Of a stretch of DNA of 64,000 nt, positions 43,301-55,265 are shown one piece after another; within the stretch, counting starts at the first letter, position 1; every line of letters starts with the position of its first letter. Source of the stretch: Norana najaformis. Taxonomy: Eukaryota; Annelida; Clitellata; Crassiclitellata; Hormogastridae. The notes beneath the pieces are model-generated. The model was not told the DNA's origin, did not search any database, and saw only the letters and a list, made by a program, of their open reading frames with translations. The DNA is taken from positions 29,247,230 through 29,311,229 of the forward strand of contig OZ029921.1 in NCBI GenBank assembly GCA_964023275.1, given 5' to 3'. Both the position numbers and the translations under genes were made by a program.

Positions 43301-44149
43301 CAAGTACTGTAGTTGACATGTTAATTGTTGCAACTGGTTGTAAAAATTATTATTGTAAGACTACAAATTGAGAAAAGATTACAGAAATTGCCATACCTGC
43401 ACCACTTAAGTCTTTTCTTGGTGTCTGGCTGTCAGCAAACTCTAAATCATTGGGCGGATGATCTGAAATACACGAAAGTAATATCCTAATTAAAATCAAT
43501 CTGCAGCCTCTGAAAATCACAACAAATAACAAAATCTTCACCCAAATATTAATCTATAGTTTACCTTGAAACATGGTGCACGTAAGATAATCTTATCAAC
43601 ATTTATCCACACTGGATAAATGAGTCTTGAGTCATGTAAACTACAACCAATAAGGAAAGTAGTCCAGTTCTTGGACTGCAGTTGTTTTGTGCCTCAGCTG
43701 AAAGATCCTTAATTGCAAGGAACCTGCCTCTGTGGATTATTGTTGAAAGAGTCAAGTACAATAAGTTGAATAATTACCTTGCCTTCAGAATTGTCAGGTA
43801 TGTGTATACATCTGTTTTCTTTATATTTAAATCCCTTAAATAAAGTTTAGTTCAATTTCCACTTACTTCTGTTTTCTTTCAGTAATTCTTCCGCAATAAA
43901 CGTCTGACCAGACTTTTTGAGTGACTGAATAAATACGTCAAATGCTTTTGGTCCTGACTTCTGCATGATCAAAACTATGTGACGAATTTGATCTGATTCT
44001 ATTTTTTGTGCCAAAATCTTTTGATAATCTTCATCTGATAGAATGTTATCTGGACTGGAGTAAATCAGGTCAATAAATCTGTGAACTTTCAGATTCTCCA
44101 GCAAAATAAGTAGACCTTCTCTCAGGATATTTCTGTGACTTTTTTCCAT
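40374..44149 (-). CDS. CARD-domain protein with a C-terminal beta-rich, OB-fold-like domain
   Basis: Three exons (44149-43867, 43462-43397, 40978-40374) join in phase 1 at both introns to give 317 residues. Residues 1-94 are a clear death-fold CARD: a helix 1 block (RNILREGLLILLENLKVHRF), ILSDEDYQKILAQK, then GPKAFDVFIQSLKKSGQ and IAEELL. CARDs bind other CARDs in caspase, NF-kB or antiviral signalling. Residues about 95-115 are a polar linker. The remaining ~200 residues begin LTGYIHRVQKKCKSARGNWY and go on YQRCLTFFPDLHKDIL, resembling single-strand nucleic-acid-binding OB folds (GxVxxV...K...YF.F.LQT). Nine Cys and a late helix-strand stretch (WQEFVRILRLGEWYELSYV) follow. The OB call is tentative. 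Start chosen: first ATG of the CARD exon (ccaaaATGG). The 2.4-kb second intron holds a thioesterase pseudogene fragment, a SINE and a LINE tail. Confidence 0.82.
41560..41680 (+). mobile_element. LINE family L-A 3' tail
   Basis: A plus-sense copy with tgactgagcgcctgtgaata, a 'gctggtccccgcgg' variant, and the gtagaaatcttagaattacg end. It lies in intron 2 of the CARD gene, antisense to it. Confidence 0.75.
41749..42035 (+). mobile_element. tRNA-derived SINE, family T2 (fullest copy)
   Basis: The head has an A-box-like TAGCGGTTAGTATGCTGG and a B-box-like GGGGTTCAAAACCC with tRNA spacing, close to an Asp-type tRNA. The body continues gagatgttggctccacctgt, gccaaggctaagaaaactga, ttaaggggctgctcttctct. 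The head is too degenerate in the acceptor stem for a working tRNA. Other copies are at 30528 and 58064. Confidence 0.8.
42625..42850 (+). pseudogene. Fragment of a double-hotdog thioesterase exon inside the CARD gene
   Basis: Starting at gtggtgaagcagatggtttt the plus strand follows exon 3 of thioesterase A (50910-51100) closely: QMVLLDEISRKSV, DWWKQRYGSLV, NKKLVKYALSAP. It then shifts frame by about one base inside the part matching 'aagtacaccattaaggtatc'. Past the shift, the SWNDTDHN segment is still recognisable at DNA level (tatcttggaatgataccgat) but is out of frame. Similarity stops near 42840, before the HVN active-site stretch is complete. No matching exons 1 or 2 were found nearby. 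It is a dead partial duplicate, on the opposite strand to its host gene. Confidence 0.88.
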
Positions 44150-44504
44150 TTTGGAATAGTTTACCTTCAAAAGTGCAACAATAACCAACAAATAAGAAAT
44201 TCATTTTAGACTTATGCAATGTATTATTCTCAAGGAGGATAATTTTGTGGTCAGTACAAGTGCAGAATTTGTAGATGCCGTAGGTGAACAGATTACAGTG
44301 ATGTGATCCTTGCATAAAGCGGACAGGACAGTGATAAACATGGTCCTTGTGAACTGTTGCTTAACGATTCCGTACTGCAACTGTGGCCGCTGATTTCTGA
44401 CATAATTATCACTGTATCATGTACAGGGCAGTGCCAGCCCCAAAATCGCAGATCTATCTTTAATAGGAAACGCTGTCACCATGAGAGGCCCCAAATTCAG
44501 CAAA

Positions 44505-44592
44505 TATTAGTAGTAGTCGCAGTAGTAGTATTAGTCATAGCAGTAGTCGTAGTAGCAGAATTTGTAGTAGTAGTTGTAGTAGTACAGGCTTC
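44505..44592. repeat. (AGT)n-like microsatellite
   Basis: An interrupted run of agt/gta units. The Val-rich reading frame over it is a by-product. Confidence 0.9.
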
Positions 44593-45724
44593 AGTGTTTT
44601 CAGTTCTCGAAATGAGGAAATAAATTTATCATTTAGGCAAGAACAATTAAGTTTTCCATGTGCAACTCTACCATAGCACTAAAAATATTGGCCATTTTGA
44701 GATTTTTGCTTTTGTGTGTTTGTTATTAATTGTGCTGACAAACTGGATATTTTAAACCCACTTTAAAGCATCTTAAAATAATGGACAGCTTCACATTTTA
44801 ATTGAAACAAGTACTGGCACTGATGGTTCTAGAAAAAATTAAACACCAAGCCTATTTATGTTTTATGAGTAATGTAAGATAAATCTCCATTTCTTATGTC
44901 AGTGCCACACAAAAGCTGTATCAGGCAGATCAGCTTATTAACAAGTCCAATTAACATGTCCTTTATAATGGCAGTGGCCTGGTTTTAAAGATGGGACACA
45001 GTTCTGTAAAACGAAAGTTTGTATATCACTTCTCAACGGCACTCATACATTTTTACCCCGTTCCTTAACTGTCTTTGGACCTCAAAAATATACACACAGA
45101 TAACTGGAGTCACGCAAGCTGGGTTTTATTTTTTAACAAACGATTATTTTCACTATTGCAACAGAGTACACTTATTTGCCTCTGGCGAACCGCTTCAAAA
45201 CAATAGTTCATTGTGTGCTGTGATTTTGGCCTATTTGGTCCCCGTAACCATTTTACGTTGGTTGACAGCAGCCAAAACTTGAAATTCAGTCCACCATCTT
45301 AAGGTCAAATCGTAATCTCGAATCTACTTGCATTCTGATCGCTTATCCGCATTTCCTTAGCGCCCAACGCGCTCAGTCGCACGTCATGATAATCAGCTTA
45401 TTAAATGTAAAGTGTAAACGTACACTTTTTCTATAGCGACCGTATGTAGAGCGCTCGATAAAAAATCGGGTGATGCAGGCATGGTCGGGTTCGGTTTCAC
45501 GTCGTTTTCGTATGTTTAAACCAGCGCAAACTGGCAGGCCCCATCCATATAATTTATAGACAAGGAGGTCCTACCTGTAACAAAAGAAAACTTGGGGCAA
45601 CGAGGTAAATCTCAGTAAGAATTATTCTGCAGGACTTGATAAACTCAACGCATTGCCAAACACCGAGTGATGATTTGCGCGACTTTCCCGTAGCAGTTAT
45701 AAATAGATGCCTTTGTTGCTAAAG

Positions 45725-45760
45725 GCGCGAATTTGGCGCGCGTTTAACAGCCAATGCAAG
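45725..45760. promoter_or_regulatory. Possible promoter patch: E2F-like and CCAAT motifs
   Basis: A locally GC-rich segment contains TTTGGCGCGCG (from 45732, E2F-like) and CCAAT (45751-45755) about 20 bases apart. It sits between two divergently read genes, which would suit a shared promoter. This rests only on motifs and position. Confidence 0.35.
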
Positions 45761-45888
45761 TATCCGTCCGTTCTCCTTAGTGTCAAGGTCAAAGCTAAAC
45801 GTGGTTATAGACAATTCTTGCAGACGTATCTTGCGGAATATAGTAATCATTGTTATTATTTCTGCATTTATTAAGTGTCACTATCTAA

Positions 45889-46047
45889 TAACTAAGCATC
45901 AGTCGATGATGCTGAGCAAGTGTGAGTGAAGGACTTGCGTAAGGGTCCTATCTGCCTGCCTGCCTGCCTGCCTGCCTGTCTGAATCTTTTATCTTGACCT
46001 AACTAAGCATCAGTCGATGATGCTGAGCAAGTGTGAGTGAAGGACTT
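45889..46047. repeat. 48-bp direct duplication spaced 111 bp, with (CTGC)n between
   Basis: Bases 45889-45936 and 46000-46047 (both starting taactaagcatcagtcgatg) appear identical. Between them is a cctgcctgcctg run. The right copy ends 12 bases before the telomeric palindrome. Confidence 0.92.
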
Positions 46048-46059
46048 CCTGTCTATCGA

Positions 46060-46258
<199 letters not shown>

Positions 46259-46734
46259 GAACAACAGAAGTCACAGATTACAATTAGAATTAATTTTACC
46301 TTTCTTAGCGCCACCACACAAAAGCTGCGTCAGTGACTTCCAGCTTATATTCATTGGCGCTAGGGAAGGTCAGAGGTCACCTGACATAGTCAATGTGCGT
46401 CGAACATTTGGGTAGGGGATAGTCTGGCGGCCGGCGAAAAATTTCTGCGTTCAGGTTTCGGTAGTATACGCGTTCCTGTGCGATTACTGGTACTGGTTTC
46501 AGGTTGTTGTTCATTATGTGTTGTTCATTCGAAACGGGAACGCACCGCAGGTTAAAGGTTGTTGCAGTTCATATCGTAGGACGAAGTTTTGAGAAGATCG
46601 AAAATATTGCAAGTTACAGATTACTACTGTGAAGGTGCCTGCATTTAACGTGAATCTTGTTAAAGATAGGGTTCTATATTATAGTCGTCGTTTCGACTTT
46701 CATCTGCAGATGTTGTAAATGTGAATGTAAATGT

Positions 46735-46975
46735 ACGTGGTTTTCTGTAGCGACTGTGGCCTCGACCCTTCATTTTTCAATGAATTTATCGGGTGAGATC
46801 CTTCACCACCGCTTCCCGTTTGAATGGGCGCCACGCCATTTAAGGTCCCTGTGTACGGACCGTGCTAGCACGAGGTTCAAATATCTTAAATGTAGCCATA
46901 ATCGGTATGCGAACCGGAATCCTCACGTACAGAGGCATTCTGACGTGCGCTTTTACCAACGTAGCTAACTACGAC
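46735..46975 (-). mobile_element. tRNA-derived SINE, family T1 (well preserved)
   Basis: On the minus strand: A-box-like TTAGCTACGTTGGTAAAAG, B-box-like CCGGTTCGCATACCGATTAT, and a body ending with the tatagcgactgtggcctcga complement. It is one of the best-preserved T1 copies in the window. It lies in the presumed 5' flank of thioesterase A. Confidence 0.87.
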
Positions 46976-48229
46976 AGTAGTTCCTAGGCTAAATCACTAG
47001 AGGTAGCAGAAGCATCGATCCGCTGTTAATATTGAGGCCGGAACATAGCAAGCACAGAACGCGAGCCTATACTGAGGCTTGGAGTCCAGAGGCAAAACCT
47101 CTGGTCTTGGGCCAGAGAGAGGTTCACCCTGAAGCTCATCTGCAGTGATCCATGGTTATCTATTAAAAGCCTTACTCTGTAGAGGAGTTAAATGCAACTT
47201 TTACTTTACATATTATCGCTGCAACAACAACATACCGCTTTCTTTCATCACTGATGTGATGGCAGCATAGAGTTTAAAAGTGCATTGAGAAGATAAGTAA
47301 CTGGACAGTGTGAACCTTTTGACAGTCCACAGAAAGCCTAGCTTCCTTCACCGATTTTGACAATTTTGCTGGAACCCAAGCAAAGGCTGGACCCCATTCT
47401 AAAAATATTGCCGGGTCCTGAGTCAACTCGATGATCGACACCTCTGATGGGTGGAAGGGAACTGAGCGTGCCAGTGCTGAATTTTGACCAGACTCTGAGC
47501 TCTGCACCCCAGGAAACATAAGATATTGTTAAATTATATTAAAAAATTATTAATTAATTATCAAGCAACACAAACTAACACCAGTACTTTCCAATAACAT
47601 GTGTTTGCTTTAATTCAGCTTTACTTTAAGCTTACGTTTGAGTTCAGTTCAGTATTTACACAAAGTAAATGTTGTACATATTGCATCGAGATGCAGTGTT
47701 TATGTAAAAGCGCTGTGGATAGAACTTTGACAAACTCATTCAAGTTGAGCTATTCTAAACCCTTTTTTATTTGGATGGATGGTTATCCATCAATTTAGTA
47801 CCAGGTATCTAGGCCCCCTCAGCCTGACATCCTTTTGGGGTTGTAATTGTGGTTATTGGTATGTGAGTTTGGATGCTTAGTTTGGGTGGCTGCTTGGGGT
47901 TGTGGATCGTCTGATGTTGATATGGCAGGTTCAGTGAAGTATCAGCTATGAGCTGGGTTAGCACAATGGTGCATGATCGTCATTTGGTGCCCGCTCTGCC
48001 CTCCGGTCTTTGACGGTCAGTAAGTGAGTACTAATGCAAGTTGTAAGGTTGTCAAGGTTATAAGGTTATAAAGGTGTGCTGTTGTTGATCCTTTGATGTT
48101 GGAACTGCACTTTATATAGGGGGTTTTATACAAGTGTGTTTACCTTGCTTTTCCCTTTACTAAAGCTAGTTGGAAAGTAAAAATCATCCCATTGTGGGAT
48201 TGCAGAAAATTTGCTTTTTTGTCTTTCAG

Positions 48230-51200
48230 ATGTTCAAGAAAATGGCTCAGGTTGCCCAGTAAGTTATGTTATCTTATTAATACATTCTGGATGTGGTTTT
48301 ACAGTGGTGTATATTTTGGCAGAGGATCCAGTACCTGGATGAAAACTGAGGGGGTCTTGGATAGTTAGCAACAGAGGCACAAAGCCCCTGATGATTAGGG
48401 GTCTGGGGAGTGTGGTAAGTTTCCCAGCGGGTGTTTGGGTGTAGCCATCAGAAACCAACACATTTTGATGCATTTAATGTTAAATTGAGCACATCTAGGC
48501 TTCAAGGGCTACTGTTTGTTGTATGACACTCATATCCATCAACAGAGCAGTCAAAAGTCACTAATGAGGACACACATAAAACATTTCTTCGTTTCCATAT
48601 GAATCCCTAGAGTGATGGTCTTGGCCTCAGGGTCTTGGCCTCAGGGTCTTGGCCTCGGGGTCTTGACCCCAGGACCCCTGGCCAGTTATGCTCTGGAACT
48701 TGTACAGTTTAACTGTTATTTTGTTTAACTGAGAATGGCTTCACATTTGGTCTTGGTGAGCAAGCTAATACATTAAATTTGTTTTTTTGTATTTTGCAAA
48801 AGCAAGTTTTGACACCAGTAATGGTACTCGGTCATCTGACACTGTCTGTTGCTATTTTTCACACTGGTCAGAATGGTAATTGGCTCATTTTGCCACAAAA
48901 TTTGCTGAGCATTTCTGTCCAATAGATGATGTCTTTTAGATCTAAACTTGCACTGTTTCATACTCTTGCAAAGACTTCTTTCTGGTGTCCCTGATCTGTT
49001 GTGTTTCCATTGGACTTCTTCAACAGATTTTTATCTGTGATTTCACATAAGGATTATAATCTTGACAGAGGGATATAATAAAGTAAATGATTGTCTTTGA
49101 CTTACTTTGCCTTGCATCTTAAACTGATTATCTTTAATGTATTATGCGCTTCTGAACACTGTCATAAAACGTAGCCTGTCACGTGACAAAGTAGTTGGAT
49201 CTGAATTACTTGTCTGAAACTTATCGGGCTAATGATCACTGCACGCTGCTATTCTTGTGGGAGGTATGACGACGTGAGCATGTCGTGCTTGCTTGCATTC
49301 AACCTTCATGGAACCTTCCACTGAAAATGTGAACTGTCAGTAACAGCAGAAGAAAAACTTATCTTTCCAAAATCCCTTACCGATAATTCAGATCTGTCAT
49401 ATAGCCTTGCTTCAATGCCACTGAGAAGTCCTTCAAGGAACTGGCAAGATAACAAAACTGAAAATCTAGCCAAAAATCTGACTACAGAGTCAGAACAGGT
49501 TCTGTTTAAATCCAGCAAGTCAATGAAATCCTTATAGAAAGAGCTTATCCATGGGAACATATTGTCTGGAATTATGGTGTTTGTTTGCTAGTCTTACTCT
49601 GACTCTGGTAAACAAACATGGACCTCAAGGGATTTCCAGCTTGTAGCTCAAGCAATGGAGAGGGTTTTCCCATCGAGGATCCTTGCCCTCTATACAGTCT
49701 TTATATGTCAGTGGTAATCATTTAAGTTAACATGGAATGAAGATTACATGAGACTGGAATGCTTATACAAACAAACACTGGTACTTTAGTGAAAATGGGT
49801 GAAATGAGCAGAGGTCTGGGTTTGCTTCCTCTTACTGGAATTTTTCAGTTCAAAATCAATTGGTTAATTTGTTAAATGTAATACATGTGTCATATGTGTT
49901 ACTTCACTGTAGAAAATCAAATTATGTTACAAACCAGAATGGAAACACTGCTTCTGTACGAAGTTCTGGTCCCACTGTAAATGACTTGACTCGAACTGGT
50001 GAGTAAAATAACTGAGGCTTATGGGACTCTGAATCCTAGAAAGTCATATTTTTGCATAGCGTTTCTTTGTTTTCCTTATAATAACATGTTGTTATGAATA
50101 AAGCTTATGGTAACTTGATGCAAGATGTAAGTAAAGAGTCCTCTAAATCCTTGATCTGTGGTTGTTTTTCGATATTTTATTTCTGATGTTTATTGTCTTA
50201 TGAAAACAATATAATTGTATTTTAAAAATGTATAGCAGATCTATGGAACAAAGGTTTTAAAATACAATGGTATTAAGTTAATGCCCTTAAGAAAGAAGAA
50301 CATTCAAGCATATGATTGCTTGAATCCTCTTTACCCTGGAGCAGTTATTAGTGGAAAGCTTGAAATCCTTGTTTGCTAGCATAGGTTTTCCTTTCCCTAA
50401 TAGCATCCAGCTTAGGATCCTCTTTCAGAAAAGATGAAGGCCTGAGGTGAGCTGTTGGGCTTAACTGAGAAAGGTAAAACAAAGTAGTCATTTTTAATAT
50501 GCCCCTCATACATGACCTTAAGAGTGATTACCGCAGGGGCTGCATTTCTGTACCACCTTGCTGACCTTTGAAATTTGACTGGATAAACTGATGTTTAATT
50601 TTTCTAAATGCAGGAAACATTGGAATTTGGCATGTCCTACGATGGTGTGAGGAGTTTGAACTCATTGCTGAACATGTGCCGGACCCTGCAACTGGCCATG
50701 CGTTTATGGAACTGGATAAGATTTATGCAGATCAGTTGGTCTTTCTTGTTTCAGTTAAATGTACTGTAGGTGAAGATTTGTACAAGCTAGTGGATGCCAT
50801 TGAACCAACACCTCTTTCTCTTAACCTTGGCTTATGTAACGTTGGAAAGACTTCACTGGGGTATGAAGAGTCTGTTTTGGACGAATCTGGAAGACAGCTG
50901 GCACTGGTGGTGAGGCAGATGGTTTTATTGGATGAAATATCCAGAAAGCCTGTGTCAATACCTGACTGGTGGAAGCAGACTTATGGGTCACTTGTGGGAA
51001 AAAACAAGAAACTAGTTCACTATGCACTCAATGTGCCTCCAGAGAATACTTATAAGTACACCATTAAGGTATCATGGAATGATACTGATCATAACTATCA
51101 TGTTAACTATTTGTCCTACATAATGTTCTGTTTTGATGCAGCTATGGATGCAGTACAAAATAGATTCTACATTGGTTTCTTTGATGATATTTTGAAATAC

Positions 51201-51374
51201 AATGTCAAAACTTTGCAGATTGTATACAGAAATGAAGCTAGGGCTGGTGACAATCTAATGGTTGTAACATGGCAGGATGCAGAAAATCCGAGAATTATTC
51301 ATTTTAGTATTGAGCGAGAAGGAAATATTCTCGTCCAGTGTTCTATGGAATTCTTTCTGCGTGCAAATCTTTAG
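48230..51374 (+). CDS. Double-hotdog acyl thioesterase-like protein, copy A
   Basis: Exons 48230-48258, 49913-49998 and 50614-51374 join in phases 2 and 1 to give 291 residues. Two hotdog halves are visible. The first ends in the VLDESGRQLALVVRQMVLLD and RKPVSIPDWWKQ region. The second carries SWNDTDHNYHVNYLSY (about 193-208), matching the DxDxNxHVN active-site motif of acyl-ACP (FatA/FatB) and 4HBT thioesterases, with Asp197, Asn199 and His201 in place. Such enzymes hydrolyse acyl-CoA or acyl-ACP thioesters. There is no signal peptide or membrane helix, so a soluble protein is expected. The start codon is the first three bases after the acceptor (cag/ATG), giving the ten-residue opening MFKKMAQVAQ. 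Upstream exons must be non-coding and were not located. A poly(A) hexamer is at 51681. This is the only copy with a complete motif. Confidence 0.85.
48617..48672. repeat. 16-bp tandem repeat, about 3.5 copies
   Basis: The unit ggtcttggcctcaggg repeats in intron 1 of thioesterase A, with the last unit altered. Confidence 0.85.
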
Positions 51375-51680
51375 AAAAAACTTCTGATGCATCAGCATTT
51401 CTATTTGCTCAATAATTATTTAATGTTTGTGCTTTAAGTAGACAATGATACTGGAAGGTTTTTCCGATATTACCGTTTGTGACCTATTTTTGTGCAGTAT
51501 TTTGAACATCCTTCCACCACCAGTGTCTTAGGTTTGAATGCTGATGCATTTTGTGAAATTTTGTTGTGTCCTTGTCATGTTGGTTTTATGGATGTTAGGC
51601 TCCTGTTTTCATTTCCTGCTTCAGCTGGAGACTCAGTCCCAAGGTATTGTCATTGAGTACTGTTGTTTACTAATGCAGTT

Positions 51681-51686
51681 AATAAA
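51681..51686 (+). promoter_or_regulatory. Candidate polyadenylation signal of thioesterase A
   Basis: AATAAA about 300 bases past the stop codon at 51374, followed by a TG-rich stretch. Confidence 0.5.
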
Positions 51687-52907
51687 ATTTGAGTGGATAT
51701 GTTGCATGAATGTCTGTGCCTTGGCTATAAATGCGAGCATGACGATAGGATGTATGCATTTCTGTTTATCTACATTGAGTTGAATTTTATCTGATGCAAG
51801 ATTATTATATCCTTCAATAGAAATAACCATTTTTGCTATGAATTAAATATGACTGCATGGTCAAGTCATTTTAAATTAACGGGATTTGTACCAGTGGCTT
51901 ACCTGAATATTTTAATGTGCCATGGTTTCTGTGTAGTGCCAAATATGAAACGTAAAGAGGATTTTCTGTTGGATTTGATTTAAAATGTGGACTTTTATGT
52001 ATATATGCAATGAATCAGTTCATAATAATCTGGAGAACCGATGCATAGATATAAAATATTTCTAACTAGGTGCATTCAGTGCTGGCTGTCTGTATTTTTG
52101 AACTTGTTTGCTCTTCATATTTGTCCATGAAACATCATCATTGGTTGCTGTTGAAAATTGTTTTTCTGTGTTTATCCAAACTTTGCACCAATATGCGTTA
52201 TGTTGTAAAAAAATATTGTTTTGGTTAAAGTCACTTGTTTAAATATAAAAATGATGGCTTTGTTTAAAATTACTTGTTTCAAAAATGATTGTTTTGTTTT
52301 GAATAATTTTGTTTTAAAATTGATTGCTTTGTTTAGAGTTACACCTCAATTAAATTTTTTTAGAATGATTGTCGCTTTATTTTAGATTCTGTAAGCATAA
52401 CTCTGGTATGTGTGGCTCAGGCATGATTTTCAGCATTTCGGTGTTGCCTGTAGGTGCATGTATGCATGTATATATATAAAAGAACATATACAGGGTTGGA
52501 TTTACCAGAGGCTGGGGTTCAACCCTTTGACCAAGTCACCCCAGCCATGAAAATAGCGGCTTGCTTGAGGTCAATTAATTTGAACCCTCCACCTGCGACT
52601 CCAATATACACAGTGTCATGTTGGCAAGTCCCAACTTTCCAAGTCTAAGTCCCGATGATGTATAAGAATAACTAATGGGATTAAACTTCGTCTTGGAGTC
52701 GATTACGATTACGAATAGGTTCCGATACTAGCCTTTTAAGAATTTTAGACTACAGAATGCTTGGTGCATGAAAGTACGGTTACGACTATTTTAATTGTAA
52801 GTCGAGCCAATAGCCTAGATATGCGGTAGATTCAATTGTTTTCAGAATACGCTTCTGCCTCATTTATTACTAAGGCCCTTCGTTTTGCATTTTGTTTTTT
52901 TAAATAC

Positions 52908-53050
52908 CCATTCGTAATCGTAACTCCGAGATATCTACAGCACCCAATGAAAGCCACGTCACGAGGACCAACTTATTCACAGGCGCTCAGTCAAAACAAA
53001 ATCAACAGGCAAAAGGGTTCGGTTCCAGGTCAAGATCCAAAAGATACTTC
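52908..53050 (-). mobile_element. LINE family L-A 3' tail
   Basis: A minus-sense copy: cgtaatcgtaactccgagat at the left, caacttattcacaggcgctc in the middle, gttcggttccaggtcaagat at the right. Confidence 0.78.
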
Positions 53051-53168
53051 TTAAGTCAAGCGAATTTCCAAATAGGGTGTGGCTAATATTTTGCGTTTAT
53101 AGAAACGACATATTTTGGATAACCGTCAAAGATCTAAACAGAAATTAGAGAAAAGTTTTGCCGAGATT

Positions 53169-53441
53169 ATGCCAGCGGTGAACGATAGTAATAACAGTAT
53201 GGTACAGCCGACAGCTGCTAACTCCAGAACAGCTGTAGGCCTACTGTTTATTCTTTGCGCAGTAGGTAGGTTCAGTTACATTACTACAAATAATTTATTT
53301 AATAATAATAATTCATTAGCACGCTGGATATTAAAGTTTATTGTGATCCTGGGCTTGTCGGTTATCACGGTGGTTATCCCAGATCCTTACTTTATGATCG
53401 TTTGCATAATTTTCGTGCTTGATTTAGTTAAGCACAGCTAA
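53169..53441 (+). CDS. Hypothetical small membrane protein
   Basis: A 90-residue uninterrupted frame from ATG (gattATGC context) to a stop. Residues about 1-20 are polar and Asn-rich. A first hydrophobic stretch (AVGLLFILCAVG) and a second, longer one (WILKFIVILGLSVITVVIPD then YFMIVCIIFVLDLV) suggest two or three membrane passes, and the C-terminus is KHS. The frame stays open for at least 18 more codons upstream without an ATG, so it might be one exon of a spliced gene. It lies between thioesterases A and B, next to an L-A tail. I recognise no family. In AT-rich DNA a hydrophobic frame of this size can arise by chance. Confidence 0.25.
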   Translation: MPAVNDSNNSMVQPTAANSRTAVGLLFILCAVGRFSYITTNNLFNNNNSLARWILKFIVILGLSVITVVIPDPYFMIVCIIFVLDLVKHS

Positions 53442-54284
53442 ATTAAGTGACGGTTTATGAATGAACCTTTATGAATGAAATGATTAATATTATTATACTA
53501 TAATTATGTATACCACTACAAGTTGCGAGACTTGAATTCTGTAACCTGCTAAAGATATAACATACTTGATTTAAAATAAGTTCGAAGTCAACTTTTTATC
53601 ATGTCTAGTTATGTATTTTACACTAAACGCCTAAATGGGTAGACGGAATTCACCGTTATGTAACCACTATAAGTAGAGAATGTTGTAAACTGGTGTTGAG
53701 TAGAAGAACGCACCCGTAAACATTGCATTCACAAGTTCAAGGCCAAAGATTTTAACAAGGACATAGACTAAATATAGATTCCTTGAGGGTTCTTATATAT
53801 CTTTGTTCAAGGCCTTTAGCTTACGTCTCGGTTGAAATTGTAGAACAAAGTTAAAAGACACGTGACAGAGTGAGAAGTAGCGAAACTTTGAAGGTGATTG
53901 AGGTTAATTTGAAGATTTATAATTGTTGAGCTGTGTTTATATAAAGCTGTTTTGCACTTTTGTTGCAAGGTATCGGTAACGGCAATTGGTTTGATAACAT
54001 TTATTTAACGACACCGTCATATCGAGATGATTCACGTTTTTTTCCGGTTGTAACGGCATCTGCTTCCAGCTGGTTTAAGGGGTCAGGATTAGCAACAAAA
54101 CTTGTATAGCGCCTTGATTTTCCGATCTTGTTTAAGTGATTTGACTGAATGGAGTTTACAAAAATGCAAATCGTGTGAAGGGTTATGAGGCTGAAGGCAG
54201 CATTTCTATCTAAACCTGACACTGCTGCTTATGCCATTGGGACACCAACGTTTATAACGCACAGCACCTACATAACCAAGCAGT

Positions 54285-54365
54285 TAACTCCGCCACTGCC
54301 TTGTTTGGTTGTAGTGCCAGTCCCAAGCCTGAATAAAGGAGGAGGGCGACAGCAACTACTACTAA
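54285..54365. repeat. Short dispersed repeat, second copy (see 7905-7985)
   Basis: It shares 'agtcccaagcctgNataaaggaggagggcgac' with 7905-7985. Confidence 0.6.
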
Positions 54366-54959
54366 CCAAGCAGCAAGCAACCAGCACCATGTTGTTTCTA
54401 ACACATGGGTGTAACGCAGAATTAAAAGATGTGAATGTGTTTTCTCAGTGAAGCAGACACTATTTTTTAATGTAGTTTATTAATATAGTTTAATTGTGTG
54501 GGTTTAACGCCAATCAGGTTACCAGCCATACGCATAGGCTATATATTTAACAGTTTGTAAAAAACTGGTAAAAATTTTCTTTAAAATCTGTCAGCATTTC
54601 TTAAGGTTATTGTAATTATCATTGAGATTTAGAAAGTGTTTAAACTTATATTAGATAACTTCTGGCATGCACAGATCTGGTTCACATATTTAGACTAATG
54701 AGTGCAGGTGTAAAAAGTGGTTAAATTTAAATAATTAAATGTCATCACCTTTATAGGCATCTTTGTAAATTGTGTCAAGAACTATTTTAAAGAGATTTTA
54801 TTTCAATCTAATACAATTTAATGACTTTTACAGTGCCTTTATCATATTGCTCGAAGCATCAAGCGATGGTTGCTTCAAATCATTTGTTAAAATCATAGCT
54901 TTGTTGTGGAAGCATGGTCTAAACACACCCATCTGGCTTAAACTCGAGATCACAGCATA

Positions 54960-55265
54960 GAAATATTGTGCGCTCTTGGGTTCTCGGTGACTGACTCCAA
55001 GCTGTGGAATTACTGGCCAGTTCTATGCTTTCTGTTATGTCTTCAGTCATTCAGCTCTTAGCTGAGGACTTGTCTGTTTCAACTCGTTTACCCGTGGGTC
55101 ACTGTAGTCTACAGTCTGGTTTCTTGGACTTATTTGATTTCAACTGGACTTTTTCAATGAATTACAATTTTTGAGTCCCATTTAACTCTAAGCAACCATC
55201 ATTTATACCACATGCTTTATGATTACCAGGCTATAGAAGTCATTGGATTAGATCAGAATGGAGAT
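54960..55265 (+). mobile_element. LINE 3'-end family L-B
   Basis: It matches 38590-38880 from 'ctgtggaattact' through 'ggtttcttggacttatttgatttcaactgga' to 'aagtcattggattagatcag'. It lies just upstream of thioesterase B. Confidence 0.7.

Noticed and set aside
47086-47104. A perfect 7-bp stem with 5-base loop, as a possible terminator or small RNA
   Set aside because: It is too short, and hairpins of this size arise often by chance in 64 kb of eukaryotic DNA.
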